A stretch of 64,000 bases of DNA from Ferrimonas aestuarii (GCF_005116665.1 NZ_SWCJ01000006.1:104945-168944), one strand, 5' to 3'; positions 25,216 through 35,379 are shown, numbered from the stretch's first letter. A program made the numbers and translations. The notes: generated by a model from the sequence alone, not told the origin.

Positions 25216-26439
25216 ATGGCCACTCGCTCTTCCCGTTCTCTGATGCTGATCTCCCTCGCTGCTCTCACCCTATTTGGCTGCCAAGAACCTCAAACCACCA
25301 TCGAGCCCAAGCTGGTGGTGGTGGAACAGGTGCAGACCGCCACCGTTCCCCTGTATGGCAATTACGTTGGTGTCACCCGGGCCTCTTTGGACGTGGAGGT
25401 CAGGGCTAGAGTCAACGGCTTCGTGGAGGAACGCATCTTTGTGGAAGGCAGCGCCGTCAAAGCGGGGGATCCCCTCTACCAGATCGACGACAAACCCTAT
25501 CTGGTGGTGGTCAATCGACTTAAGGCCAAACTGGCGTCCCAACGCAGCATCCTAGAGAAAGCCCAACGAGACGTGGACCGTCTGCGGCCCCTGTATGAGC
25601 AAGACGCCGCCAGCCAACTGGACTACGACAACGCCCTGTCGTCTTTGTCTCAAGCCAAGTCTAATCTGGCCGCATCCAAGGCGGATCTAGAAGAAGCGCA
25701 GCTGGAGCTAAGCTACACCAAAATACTCTCCCCCATTAACGGCCTTGTTAGCCGCTCAGAAGTCGACATCGGCGCGCTCGTCGGTAGCCAAGGGCAATCT
25801 TTATTGACGCGGGTGCGCCAAGTGGATCCCATCTACGTTAACTTCAATATGTCGGCGCTGGATTACCTTAACGCACGCCGCCGCATCACCAGTGAACGTG
25901 CCAAGCGAGAGGCGGAGACCGAAGGCAAAACCGTGGAAGGTTTCGTGCAGATCACTCTGCCCGATGGCAGCGAATATCGCTACTGGGGCGACGTCAGCTT
26001 TACCGACCCCTCGGTGAATCCAGACACCGGCACCTTCGAAGTGCGAGCAGTGTTGCCCAACCCAGATCGAGAGCTGCTACCTGGGCAATACACCAACGCC
26101 CGCATCAAGCTCTCCGAATTGGAGAACGCCATCGTTATCCCGCAAAAGGCCACTCGAGTGGATCAGGGTGGGGTTTACGTCATGGTGGTGCTACCAGACA
26201 ACAAGGTGGAGCGACGCTTCATTGTGATTGAGCATCAAGGGCAAGAGGGCGTGGTAGTGAAAAGCGGCCTTCGCGCCGGCGAGTTGGTAATCGTGGAGGG
26301 CATGCACCGAGTGCAGCATGGCCAGCTAGCCCAACCCCTAACCGCCGAAGAGTATCAGTCCAAAGAGGACGCCAAAGAGAAAGCCCAGGCGCTGGAACAG
26401 CAGCAGATTGAGCAACAACAGGCACAGGAGCAAGAGTGA
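25216..26439 (+). CDS. RND efflux periplasmic adaptor (AcrA/MexE type)
   Basis: This lipoprotein adaptor links the inner membrane pump to the outer membrane channel. A signal with lipobox LFGC is followed by the lipoyl half-motif (VEVRARVNGFVEE and VKAGDPLYQID), a coiled-coil hairpin (about 95-165), the second lipoyl half (YTKILSPINGLVSR), the beta barrel, and the membrane-proximal domain ending in a Gln-rich tail. Several starts are possible: TTG 25201, ATG 25213 and ATG 25216. AGGA at 25205 best fits 25216. The stop overlaps the pump start (TGATG). Confidence 0.93.
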   Translation: MATRSSRSLMLISLAALTLFGCQEPQTTIEPKLVVVEQVQTATVPLYGNYVGVTRASLDVEVRARVNGFVEERIFVEGSAVKAGDPLYQIDDKPYLVVVNRLKAKLASQRSILEKAQRDVDRLRPLYEQDAASQLDYDNALSSLSQAKSNLAASKADLEEAQLELSYTKILSPINGLVSRSEVDIGALVGSQGQSLLTRVRQVDPIYVNFNMSALDYLNARRRITSERAKREAETEGKTVEGFVQITLPDGSEYRYWGDVSFTDPSVNPDTGTFEVRAVLPNPDRELLPGQYTNARIKLSELENAIVIPQKATRVDQGGVYVMVVLPDNKVERRFIVIEHQGQEGVVVKSGLRAGELVIVEGMHRVQHGQLAQPLTAEEYQSKEDAKEKAQALEQQQIEQQQAQEQE

Positions 26440-29400
26440 TGGCTCAGTTCTTCGTTAATCGGCCGATATTTGCCAGCGTCATCTCCATCGTCATCGTATT
26501 GCTTGGGGTGGTGGCCATGTTCCAACTGCCCATCGATCAATACCCCTACATCACCCCACCTCAGGTGAAGATCTCCGCCTCCTATCCCGGCGCAACGTCG
26601 GTGACTGCGGCCGAGTCGGTGGCAACGCCGCTGGAGCAGGAGGTCAACGGGGTGCCGAACATGATCTACATGAGCTCGAAGAGCACCAACTCCGGCAGCA
26701 CCAATGTCACCATCACCTTTGATGTGGGCACCAGTCCAGATCTGGCTGCGGTTGACGTACAAAATGCCAGCCAGCAGGCCTTTGGTAGCCTGCCCATCGA
26801 CGTGCAAACCGAAGGAGTATCGGTCTCCAAAGAAGCCTCGGTAGAGCTGTTAAAGCTGGCGCTGACCTCCGACGATGAACGCTTCGATGAGATCTACCTC
26901 AGTAACTACGCCACCATCAACATCACCTCAGCCCTGAAACGAATCCCTGGGGTGGGTCGCACCCGAAATACCGGCTCCCGCAGCTACTCCATGCGCATCT
27001 GGCTAAAGCCGGACATGATGGCTGGCTACGGCCTAACCACCTCGGATGTGATCGGCGCCATCAAGGCACAAAACAAAGAGAGCCCAGCAGGCACCATCGG
27101 CACCCAACCCAACAGTGACCAGCTGTCACTGACACTGCCGATCACCGCCGCAGGACGCCTCTCCAGCGTGCAGCAGTTCAATGAAATCATCGTCCGCGCC
27201 GATGCCAATGGTTCCCTGATCCGGCTGCGAGACATCGCTCGCATCGAACTGGGTTCCTCCGCTTACACCCTGCAGTCTCAGCTTAATGGCGCCAACGCCA
27301 CCATTGTTCAGGTGTACCTGCTGCCCGGCGCCAATGCACTTGAGGTGACTCAGAAGGTCAAGGAGACCATGGCAGAGCTGGCCACCAAATTCCCTGCGGG
27401 CGTGCAGTGGCAGGTGTTCTACGACGCCTCGGAATTTATCGAAGACTCCATCGATGAAGTGGTCAAAACCCTAGTGGAAGCCCTGATTCTGGTTGTGGCG
27501 GTGGTCTATCTGTTTCTGCAGAACTGGCGCGCCACCCTGATTCCGGCCATTGCCGTGCCCGTGTCTCTGGTTGGCACCTTGGCGGCGATGTTGGCCTTTG
27601 GCTTTACCATCAACACCGTCAGCTTACTGGCTCTGGTGCTGGCCATCGGCATCGTGGTGGATGACGCCATTGTGGTTGTGGAAAACGTGGAACGGCTGAT
27701 GAAAGAGCAAGGACTCAGCGCTCCAGCAGCTACCCGAGCGGCCATGAAAGAGCTCTCCGGTGCCCTGATAGCCACCAGCTTAGTTCTGGCGGCGGTATTC
27801 GTGCCCGTGTCTTTCCTCGCTGGCATCACCGGCATCATGTATCGAGAGTTTGCGGTGGCGATCACTGTGTCGGTGCTACTCTCGACCCTAGTGGCTCTGA
27901 CCTTAAGCCCCGCCCTGTGCGCCATCTTGCTCACCAATGAGGAAGCCAAACCCAACGCCCTATTCCGCTGGATAAACCGAGTGCTGGACAACGCCACCAA
28001 CCGCTATGTCGCCCTAGTTGGCCTGACTCAGTCCAACGCCAAACGCAGCTATCTGGCCTTTGCCATCATGGTGGGCGGTGTGTACCTCATCATGAATCAG
28101 CTGCCCGCCAGCTTCATGCCCGATGAGGACCAAGGGCGCTTTTTCATCGACATGACTCTGCCAGATGGCTCTACGGTCAATCGTACCCAAGAGGTGCTAA
28201 AAAAGGCCGAGCAGCATGTGATGGCTCACCCAGCGGTCGCCTACTCCTTTACCCTCGCGGGGGAGAACCGCCGCTCCGGCTCCAACCAAGCCAACGGTCA
28301 ATTTGAGGTGATCCTCACCCCTTGGGAGCAGCGCAAGACTCAAGGGGACACGGTCAAGAAGGTGATGCACCAGATCCAAAACGACCTGCATCAGGTGTTG
28401 GAGGCGGAATTTAGCCTGTATCTGCCGTCGGCAGTGCCCGGCTTGGGCAACGGCTCCGGCGTGGAGATGGAGCTGCAAGACACCTCAGGCAACAACTTTG
28501 AAGGGCTAATCGAAAACGCCAAAGAGTTGGTGGAACAACTCAAGCGCCAGCCAGAAGTCGCCCGCGCAGGACTGTCCCTGCAATCAGCGATCCCGCAGTT
28601 GCGGCTGTCGGTGGATGAGGCCAAGGCGATGGCCATCGGCGTTACAGTATCCGACATCTACAGCACCATCAAAACCTTCACCGACTCCTCCACGGTCAAC
28701 GACTTCAACCTGTTTGGCCGGGTGTATCGAGTCAAGATCCAAGCGGAGCAGGAATACCGCCAGTTCCCGGATCAGATCAAAGACTTTTACGTGCGCTCGA
28801 GCAGCGGAGCCATGGTGCCCATCGGCGTGTTGGCCAAATATGACTACAGTGTTGGCCCAGCGGCGGTAACCCACTACAACATGTTCTCCAGCGCCTCCAT
28901 CAACGTCACTCCAGCACCGGGGTACGCCACCGGCGATGTGATCAAAGCCATCGAGCGCGTCGCCAAGCCTTTGCTGCCCAACACCTTCCGCTACGAGTGG
29001 AGTGGCCTGACCTATCAGGAGGTGCAATCCGCCAACCAAACAGGCATCGCGGTCACCCTTGCCCTGGTGTTTGTGTTCCTGTTCCTCGCGGCACTTTATG
29101 AAAGTTGGACCATGCCAGTGGCGGTGCTGCTGATCGCCCCCGTCGCCATGTTGGGAGCGGCATCAGCCACCATGATCAGCGGCATGGAGAGCAACCTGTT
29201 CTTCCAAATCGCCTTTATCGCCCTCATCGGCATGGCCGCCAAGAACTCCATCCTGATTGTGGAGTTTGCCAATCAACTGCACCAACAGGGGCGCTCTCGC
29301 ATCGACGCGGCGCTGGAAGCGGCGGCGCTACGATTCAGGCCAATTTTAATGACCTCCATGGCCTTCATACTCGGGGTCTTGCCCTTGGTGCTGTCCACTG

Positions 29401-29579
29401 GTCCTGGCGCGGTCAGCCGTCAATCCATCGCCATCCCCATTCTTGGCGGTATGATTCTGGCAACCAGCATTGGCATCGTGCTGGTGCCCCTGTTCTTTGT
29501 CACCTGCGCCGGTTGGCTGCGCTCCCGCAACCAGCCCGCAACTGCTACCGAAGAATCCACCGAGGAGGCACGCCCATGA
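26439..29579 (+). CDS. RND efflux pump permease (HAE1/AcrB family)
   Basis: This inner membrane proton-driven drug exporter has 1046 residues, the normal length. MAQFFVNRPIFASVISIV is the family's N-terminus. Twelve membrane helices are arranged 1+5 twice. Helix 4 has LALVLAIGIVVDDAIVVVEN in parts, with the two aspartates of the proton relay, and the repeat half has GMAAKNSILIVEF. Two large periplasmic loops contain the porter and docking domains. It is co-translated with the adaptor upstream and the channel downstream. Substrates cannot be read from sequence. Confidence 0.95.
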   Translation: MAQFFVNRPIFASVISIVIVLLGVVAMFQLPIDQYPYITPPQVKISASYPGATSVTAAESVATPLEQEVNGVPNMIYMSSKSTNSGSTNVTITFDVGTSPDLAAVDVQNASQQAFGSLPIDVQTEGVSVSKEASVELLKLALTSDDERFDEIYLSNYATINITSALKRIPGVGRTRNTGSRSYSMRIWLKPDMMAGYGLTTSDVIGAIKAQNKESPAGTIGTQPNSDQLSLTLPITAAGRLSSVQQFNEIIVRADANGSLIRLRDIARIELGSSAYTLQSQLNGANATIVQVYLLPGANALEVTQKVKETMAELATKFPAGVQWQVFYDASEFIEDSIDEVVKTLVEALILVVAVVYLFLQNWRATLIPAIAVPVSLVGTLAAMLAFGFTINTVSLLALVLAIGIVVDDAIVVVENVERLMKEQGLSAPAATRAAMKELSGALIATSLVLAAVFVPVSFLAGITGIMYREFAVAITVSVLLSTLVALTLSPALCAILLTNEEAKPNALFRWINRVLDNATNRYVALVGLTQSNAKRSYLAFAIMVGGVYLIMNQLPASFMPDEDQGRFFIDMTLPDGSTVNRTQEVLKKAEQHVMAHPAVAYSFTLAGENRRSGSNQANGQFEVILTPWEQRKTQGDTVKKVMHQIQNDLHQVLEAEFSLYLPSAVPGLGNGSGVEMELQDTSGNNFEGLIENAKELVEQLKRQPEVARAGLSLQSAIPQLRLSVDEAKAMAIGVTVSDIYSTIKTFTDSSTVNDFNLFGRVYRVKIQAEQEYRQFPDQIKDFYVRSSSGAMVPIGVLAKYDYSVGPAAVTHYNMFSSASINVTPAPGYATGDVIKAIERVAKPLLPNTFRYEWSGLTYQEVQSANQTGIAVTLALVFVFLFLAALYESWTMPVAVLLIAPVAMLGAASATMISGMESNLFFQIAFIALIGMAAKNSILIVEFANQLHQQGRSRIDAALEAAALRFRPILMTSMAFILGVLPLVLSTGPGAVSRQSIAIPILGGMILATSIGIVLVPLFFVTCAGWLRSRNQPATATEESTEEARP

Positions 29580-30952
29580 GACTGTTGCCCCTAACCCTTA
29601 TTGTGGCTCTTAGCGGCTGTGCCGTTGGCCCCGAGTATCAGCGACCTCAACTGCCGCTGCCGGAGCACTTCGATGCCACCCCAGGCACCGAATTACATCT
29701 AGGCACCTTACCTTGGCGTCAGTTCTTCCTTGACCCTCAGTTGCAGCAATTGATCGACAAGGCCCTGCAAGACAACTTAAGCCTTGAGCAAGCTCGCTCG
29801 CGATTGGTGGCGGCCAGAGAACAAACCACGGTCACCGACGCCGCGCTCTACCCAGAATTTAGCCTAGGGCTCAATGCAGAACGAGACAGTGAAAGTGGCT
29901 TAACCAACAGCGATCCGGAGATCTCCGATACCTTCAATCTGGATGGCATGATGAGCTGGGAGATTGATCTGTGGGGAGCCAATCGCCGCCGCAGCGAAGC
30001 CAGTTACGCTCAGCGGCTCAGCAGCGAACAGCAGTTGAATCTGTCTACCTTAAGCCTCATCAGTGACGTTGCCAGCCGCTACTATGAATGGCTGGACATT
30101 GAGCAGCGCTATCGCATCTCGGAGGAGACCGCCAGATTACGGCTTGAGGAGGTGAAGCTGGCCAAACTTCGAAAACAAAACGGCATGATCTCCGGCTTAG
30201 AGGTTCGTCAGGCCGAGGTAGAGTATCAATCGGCTCGCACCACCTTGCCCGAGCTGGACTTCGATCGCCACCAAAAACAGAACCAACTAAAGCGGCTTTT
30301 AGGCAGTTATGAACTGCAAACCCAATACCAATTGCCTCAAGGACTGAGTGCCCTTGGGGTGCCTCAGGCGCTGGAAATTGGCGTGCCTTCGGATCTACTC
30401 AGTCAGCGACCCGACGTCGCCATCGCCGAACAGCAGCTGATCGCCGCCAACGCGTCTCTTGGCGTGGCAGAAGCGGCGCTGCTGCCCAATTTTACCATCA
30501 GCGGAAAATACGGTTTTGAGAGCAACACGCTTTCGGACGTACTCGACAGTGAAGGGGTAACTTGGAGCCTCGTTGGCGGCCTCACGCAGCCACTGTTTAA
30601 TGCTGGCAAACTCAATGCACAAAAGCGCATCGCTGCTGAAACGCTCAAGCAAGCACAATTGGCCTACCGCGATACGGTACTTACCGCCTACACCGAGGTC
30701 AGCGATGCCCTTGCCGGTGTACGCCGAGCTCAAACCGCCATGGAAGCCCAGCAGGAGTTGGTCAACGCGTCTCAAGAATACGTGCGTCTGGCTCGGCTCA
30801 GGTACAAAAATGGCGTAGCCACATCGCTGGATCTCATGGATGCCCAGCGGCAGTTATTCAGCGCCCAGTTGGCGTTAAGCCAACTGCAGCGGGACCAACT
30901 GCTGGCTCACATCAGCCTGTATCGGGCACTGGGGGGCGGCTTAAGCGGCTAG
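29576..30952 (+). CDS. Outer membrane efflux channel (TolC/OprM, NodT type)
   Basis: This is the outer membrane component of the tripartite pump. The protein has a lipobox (LSGC), then AVGPEYQRPQLPLPE, the typical NodT-family opening. It then has two long helical repeats, including RYYEWLDIEQRY and DLLSQRPDVAIAEQQLIAANA in parts, and ends YRALGGGLSG. The reading frame extends back to 29105 inside the pump gene. The ATG at 29576, which overlaps the pump stop by four bases, is the real start. It completes the operon, and transcription converges with the next gene. Confidence 0.94.
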   Translation: MRLLPLTLIVALSGCAVGPEYQRPQLPLPEHFDATPGTELHLGTLPWRQFFLDPQLQQLIDKALQDNLSLEQARSRLVAAREQTTVTDAALYPEFSLGLNAERDSESGLTNSDPEISDTFNLDGMMSWEIDLWGANRRRSEASYAQRLSSEQQLNLSTLSLISDVASRYYEWLDIEQRYRISEETARLRLEEVKLAKLRKQNGMISGLEVRQAEVEYQSARTTLPELDFDRHQKQNQLKRLLGSYELQTQYQLPQGLSALGVPQALEIGVPSDLLSQRPDVAIAEQQLIAANASLGVAEAALLPNFTISGKYGFESNTLSDVLDSEGVTWSLVGGLTQPLFNAGKLNAQKRIAAETLKQAQLAYRDTVLTAYTEVSDALAGVRRAQTAMEAQQELVNASQEYVRLARLRYKNGVATSLDLMDAQRQLFSAQLALSQLQRDQLLAHISLYRALGGGLSG

Positions 30953-30992
30953 GGGAACTTGGCTGCTGCAGCCCATGTTTGCGATGTTTGCC

Positions 30993-33287
30993 CTAGTTGG
31001 ACTCGATCCGATAACTGCCAGTCAGATACCTGCCTGGATAGTAAAAGCGAATTTTCACCCCGTCATCGCGCTCCGCAAACAACGACAGGCTGTCCGCTGG
31101 CTCAGCCTTCAGGGAACGCCAGTGGTGACCACGCAGCTCAGATTTTGCCATCAGCTGCTGATCGCGCTTAATGTCGCCATAATAGACGTTCCAAGCGCCA
31201 AGTTGCCCTTGCTGCTCACCCTCAAACAATGCCAATAAGCCAAAGCCGTAGCCACCGCTCATGTAAGGAACTGACGCTGCCACCTTCACTCCGCTGTCTA
31301 CCACTTGGGTGATCTGGGTTGGTGCAAACTCTCCCCAGCAGTTTAGGCCGCCCTGTGTGGTCACCCCGCAGGCATCCACGGTGGTGTGGCCGCCGATAAG
31401 CTGGCGATATTCGCCCGGCACTTGATAAGCAACGCCGTTTCGCCCCCATTGCCAGATCTCTCCATCATTGGTCAGTGCCTGCAGCGCCGACTCCGTTGCG
31501 CTAATGGTCACCACACCCCGTTGCAGATGATGGTAGATCTTGAGCAAGCTAGGCCAGTCAGCCGCCTGCTCATCATGCCAGTTGGCCTCTTCAATCAGAT
31601 AGCCACCCATTAGCCGAGAGCCCCAACTGATCAACTGACCATTACCCAAGAGCGCGGCCGTCGCCCCATGATTGTGAACCACCTCAACCGCGCCATTGTC
31701 CATCAGCTGCATCAACTCAAGATCACTGGGAATGCAGTTGCGCTTTTGCTCGTTCACCACCACCGCAGCATCGCCAAACTTCCGCTGAATCACCCAGCCA
31801 CAGTGGGTCGGCCACACTTTATCGATGTTGCCCTGGAGGTAGATGTCATTGCCTTCAGGCAGCAACACATGGTGCTCAGGCAAAATAAAAGAACCATCTT
31901 GAAGTAAGCGCCCCGATTTGCGCTTTGGCGCATTAACCGAGTTGTGTTTTAACCAGCTCTGCGCTGGCTGGCTGCCCTGTTGCGCCGCACGCTGATACCA
32001 GGGATAAGCATACTTACGTTGCTGAGGATCCAACGCCAAACTCTGGGCTACCGCCAGCTGAGATGGCACATGACCGCCAATCGCCGCCTCCTTTTGCCAT
32101 AACCGCTGAGCCTCAGAATCACCCCGATTTTGGCTATGCTGTGCCATCCATACCATGGCATCCACGCAACCTTGAGTTGCCGACATCCGCATGAGTCGAA
32201 CTCGTTCAGACGGTTCTAAAGGTGCATCAAGGTACAGGTCATACATCCCCTGAGGATGACCGGAATAGGCCGCCAACTGCAGATAATGATTGGCCTGCTG
32301 CCGATCCTTGTCGGTACCTCGGCCGAGGAGGTAATGCTGATACAGCTGATAATTGATCTCGGCAGAGGGCTCAGTATTCAAGGCGATCTCCAGCGCGTCG
32401 TCATACCGGCCCTGTTGATAGTAGTGCTCCGCCAGCAGGGTCTCGGCATAGGCTCGCCACGCCGGAAGCTCCGAGCTGGCGTTTTTTAGGAGCGCCTCCC
32501 CTTGAGCCTGCTGCGCTTTGGAATCTGAACTCAAGTACAACTCAGCCAGATGCACATCGGCTTCGGTTACCCCGCGCTGAGTAACTCGGCGAAACAGACG
32601 TTCCGCCTGCTTGAGGTCTTTGGCTACCGTCCAACCATGGGCATAAGCCAACCCCAACCCAATGGCACCGTAGGGCGAAAGCTCGCCCTCTTTCTCTGCA
32701 TCCACAAACGCCTCGACGCAGGTCTTCGACAACCGATAAGCGTAGGTGTTTAGGCAATGCCACGCCTGCACATCCAAGTGGTCTTCAGGAAGGTACAGTG
32801 ACGCAACCTTAGGCAGTGCTGGCAGATTAATGCTGGGCTCACCCAAAACCCACAGATCCACCATCTTCAGCTGGGCCCATTCGTTGTTGAGATTGGCGGC
32901 CATGCGCAGATAGTGATAACCCTTGGCGCTATCGGCGTGGGGAAGCTCTCCTTCTAGATGCAGATAGGCCAGACGAGCCACCGCTTTCGGATAGGGCTTA
33001 TCCTTAATGGCCAGCTCATACAGAGGCAGCAGCTTCTCCTGCTCCTCGGGAGAGGCGGAGTCGCTGTCGTAAAATGAGGCTAATACCAAATTTGCCCATG
33101 GACTGCGGTGGCGAGCGGCGGCGAGCTCCTGTTTCATCTGCAGACGCTGAGCGTCGGTTTTCGTCGGCAACCGCTGAAACTCGGTAAGTCGATCATCCAG
33201 TGCTTGCTGCTGCTCAACCACGGAAGCGCAGCCACTGATCAGCAAACTCAACGCCAGAAGAGCCCAAAGGAGATTAGGAAATTTCAA
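30993..33287 (-). CDS. Lipoprotein with Sel1/TPR repeats fused to RCC1-like domain
   Basis: This large protein (764 residues) has lipobox LISGC at its N-terminus. Residues 60-480 are Sel1/TPR-like helical repeats (for example AIGLGLAYAHGWTVAKDLKQA in parts, YQLYQHYLLGRGTDKDRQQA in parts). From about 520 the sequence changes to a beta pattern with ALLGNGQLISWGSRLMGG, ALTNDGEIWQWGRNGVAY and ACGVTTQGGLNCWGEFAP, typical of RCC1/BLIP-II propeller blades. The combination suggests a surface scaffold with two protein-binding modules. I know no named function. The gene converges with the efflux operon. Confidence 0.82.
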   Translation of the reverse strand: MKFPNLLWALLALSLLISGCASVVEQQQALDDRLTEFQRLPTKTDAQRLQMKQELAAARHRSPWANLVLASFYDSDSASPEEQEKLLPLYELAIKDKPYPKAVARLAYLHLEGELPHADSAKGYHYLRMAANLNNEWAQLKMVDLWVLGEPSINLPALPKVASLYLPEDHLDVQAWHCLNTYAYRLSKTCVEAFVDAEKEGELSPYGAIGLGLAYAHGWTVAKDLKQAERLFRRVTQRGVTEADVHLAELYLSSDSKAQQAQGEALLKNASSELPAWRAYAETLLAEHYYQQGRYDDALEIALNTEPSAEINYQLYQHYLLGRGTDKDRQQANHYLQLAAYSGHPQGMYDLYLDAPLEPSERVRLMRMSATQGCVDAMVWMAQHSQNRGDSEAQRLWQKEAAIGGHVPSQLAVAQSLALDPQQRKYAYPWYQRAAQQGSQPAQSWLKHNSVNAPKRKSGRLLQDGSFILPEHHVLLPEGNDIYLQGNIDKVWPTHCGWVIQRKFGDAAVVVNEQKRNCIPSDLELMQLMDNGAVEVVHNHGATAALLGNGQLISWGSRLMGGYLIEEANWHDEQAADWPSLLKIYHHLQRGVVTISATESALQALTNDGEIWQWGRNGVAYQVPGEYRQLIGGHTTVDACGVTTQGGLNCWGEFAPTQITQVVDSGVKVAASVPYMSGGYGFGLLALFEGEQQGQLGAWNVYYGDIKRDQQLMAKSELRGHHWRSLKAEPADSLSLFAERDDGVKIRFYYPGRYLTGSYRIESN

Positions 33288-33338
33288 AACGGTGCCTTAC
33301 GAATAGGGAAGTTAGAGGCCTAAAAACGTCAGCAAGGC

Positions 33339-33366
33339 GCACCGCGGTTAGCTCAAACCGCGGTGC
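33339..33366 (-). terminator. Strong GC hairpin after the ankyrin gene
   Basis: GCACCGCGGTT-agctca-AACCGCGGTGC is a perfect 11-bp stem. On the minus strand a short T run follows about 12 bases later. It probably separates the ankyrin-DUF1963 gene from the Sel1-RCC1 gene. Confidence 0.6.
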
Positions 33367-33391
33367 ACCTGCCTCCTCTAGGTAGGGCGAC

Positions 33392-34513
33392 TCAGTCGTC
33401 GCAATAGTGATATTGCAGCTGACTCCAATCGGTGCCATCGCCATCTAGGGCGTCCAGCGGCAGACTCAGCAGTGAGCTGCCATGATCACGGTGCATTAGG
33501 TGCAGCAATGCCACCCGCCCCTCAGGCAGAAATGGCCGATGATAGTCACCCAATTGCGGCAGCAAACCGAAGTTATAGCTGTCTCGCTCAGCCTCCATGG
33601 CTTCAGTGGTTGGCGTTAGCAACTCAGGGAGGCGCTGCAACGCCTGTGCATCCACCACTTGGGGCAGCTGTCGATAGCCCTGCCACTTTAGGGCTTGTCC
33701 GGACACCTCTGTCCTTAGCCAGCCACTGCATAACTTCCGAGACGGCATCAACAGCCAACCGGTTTGATCCATGGGCAGTTGCGGCCAGAACAGCGCCAAC
33801 GGTGAGCCCAAGTGTGGTTCATCGTCTTCGTCGCTCGGCGGCGTCACATAGACCTGCAATAGACCGCTGGTGGGCAGCGGGTGAGACAGGGCACTGTGGT
33901 TGAGCTCATCGAAGTTCAACTGCAACAGCAGCACTTTGCTGGGGTGAGCCTCAAGCTCGGCGGGCAATGAAAGCTGAGGCAGGTAGGGCTCACCGCCCCA
34001 ATGACTCTGCCACGGCTGCAGCAACGGCTGACCATTGATGGCAAAACCACTGCCAAGCTGTGGTAACAGCCCCTTGAGGGCATCGATGGAGCGACGTTGG
34101 CTCAGCGCCTGATGAAACTTGCCTTGCCAATACTCAGCACCAGCCACTCCCTCTTCGCAGCCATATTGCCGCTCATGAGCCTGCATCAGCAGCAGATAAG
34201 GTGCGGCTCGATACTGTTTTTCTAATAACTGAGCCGAACTGTCGGTGGCCGCCGGATACAGCTCGGTAAGCTCCAGTCTGATGTCGTCATAGCGGCATAG
34301 CTGCGGATCCGCCCCCTGATTCAGCAACCACTCAATGGCTCTGGCACTGGGAGTCGGCTTGCTCAGCACCACCGCCAACGCCGTGCGCCCCTGCTTGTCA
34401 CAGGCGTTAACATCACCACCTTCAGATAACAGCTGCTCGAGCGCTTCACGCTGCTCAGCAAAGCTGCTATCGCCTTTAATCTTTTTAAATGTTTGAAACC
34501 AGATGTCGCTCAT
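33392..34513 (-). CDS. Ankyrin-repeat protein with DUF1963 domain
   Basis: The protein (373 residues) has no signal peptide, so it is probably cytoplasmic. Residues 20-80 contain two ankyrin-type repeats (LEQLLSEGGDVNACDKQGRTALAVVL in parts, IEWLLNQGADPQLCR). The C-terminal 200 residues resemble DUF1963/YwqG: PYLPQLSLPAE, VLLLQLNFDELN, GLLQVYVTPP, then MHRDHGSSLLSLPLDALDG in parts. DUF1963 proteins are often found in polymorphic toxin immunity contexts. No toxin gene is visible beside it, so that role is only a possibility. Confidence 0.75.
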   Translation of the reverse strand: MSDIWFQTFKKIKGDSSFAEQREALEQLLSEGGDVNACDKQGRTALAVVLSKPTPSARAIEWLLNQGADPQLCRYDDIRLELTELYPAATDSSAQLLEKQYRAAPYLLLMQAHERQYGCEEGVAGAEYWQGKFHQALSQRRSIDALKGLLPQLGSGFAINGQPLLQPWQSHWGGEPYLPQLSLPAELEAHPSKVLLLQLNFDELNHSALSHPLPTSGLLQVYVTPPSDEDDEPHLGSPLALFWPQLPMDQTGWLLMPSRKLCSGWLRTEVSGQALKWQGYRQLPQVVDAQALQRLPELLTPTTEAMEAERDSYNFGLLPQLGDYHRPFLPEGRVALLHLMHRDHGSSLLSLPLDALDGDGTDWSQLQYHYCDD

Positions 34514-34632
34514 CTACCACCCACCTATAGCGTTATTCACTGATTATAAAGGAGTTTTATAACTCAACAAAGGTGTCAAAGCGATGAGCCAAATTCAGCA
34601 GCAGACCAATGCAGGGCTATGGCGCAGAGGCG

Positions 34633-35379
34633 CTATTCCATCAGCTCATTAAGCATGGGGCCGGGATTATTCAAAAAGGCCTTGGTAATTTGGTAGTGTT
34701 CGGTGTCTTCGTATTTGATTGGCTCAATCCCACTCGTGCTGATCTGATAAATCAACGCGCCTGGGTACGCCATCAAGATTGGGGAATGGGTAGCGATAAT
34801 AAACTGCGATTGTTGATTGATGAGCTGCGACATTCGGCTCAGCACTGCTAACTGCCTTGTTGGGGATAAGGCCGCTTCAGGCTCGTCGAGGATATAGAGG
34901 CCTTGCCCACCAAAGCGCTTAATCATCAGTGAAAGGAAAGACTCACCGTGTGACTGATGGTGCAAGGATTTCCCACCGTAGGAGTCTTTAATCAGCGGCC
35001 CAGCATAAGGGTCCTCATCGAGTTCATCGATGTTTGTCGCCACATTGTAGAAGCTCTCTGCTCTCAGAAAGAAACCATCTCGATATCGCTTATAAGACTT
35101 CGACATCCGCAAAAACTGGTTCAACTCAGAATGGGTATGTCGGGTACCAAAATTAAAATTTTTGGTTCCCCCTTCGGCGTTGAAACCCAAGCCGACGGCT
35201 ATCGCTTCCAATAGGGTGGATTTACCACTGCCATTCTCACCAACAAAAATGGTTACCTCTTTTGCAAACTCAACCCTATCAAGGGTTTTGATCGCAGGAA
35301 TAGAAAACGGATAGACATCAAAAGAGCTAACTTGGTCTCGCTTGAGGGTCATCTGTTGTAAATAGGGCAATGGATTCAT
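34633..35379 (-). CDS. AAA/ABC-type predicted ATPase (COG3910-like)
   Basis: The protein (248 residues) is a soluble SMC/ABC-like ATPase. Walker A is VGENGSGKST near residue 47, the signature-like HGESFLSLM is near 145, Walker B LYILDEPEAALS is near 160, and the H-loop is IATHSP near 200. It lacks membrane segments or a transporter partner. It matches small stand-alone ATPases sometimes found as phage or toxin-linked accessory proteins. Function is unknown. The start ATG at 35379 is the first in the frame and fits the family N-terminus. Confidence 0.82.
   Translation of the reverse strand: MNPLPYLQQMTLKRDQVSSFDVYPFSIPAIKTLDRVEFAKEVTIFVGENGSGKSTLLEAIAVGLGFNAEGGTKNFNFGTRHTHSELNQFLRMSKSYKRYRDGFFLRAESFYNVATNIDELDEDPYAGPLIKDSYGGKSLHHQSHGESFLSLMIKRFGGQGLYILDEPEAALSPTRQLAVLSRMSQLINQQSQFIIATHSPILMAYPGALIYQISTSGIEPIKYEDTEHYQITKAFLNNPGPMLNELME

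Noticed and set aside
29105..29575. N-terminal extension of the outer membrane channel frame
   Set aside because: It lies inside the pump gene. The lipoprotein signal starts at 29576.
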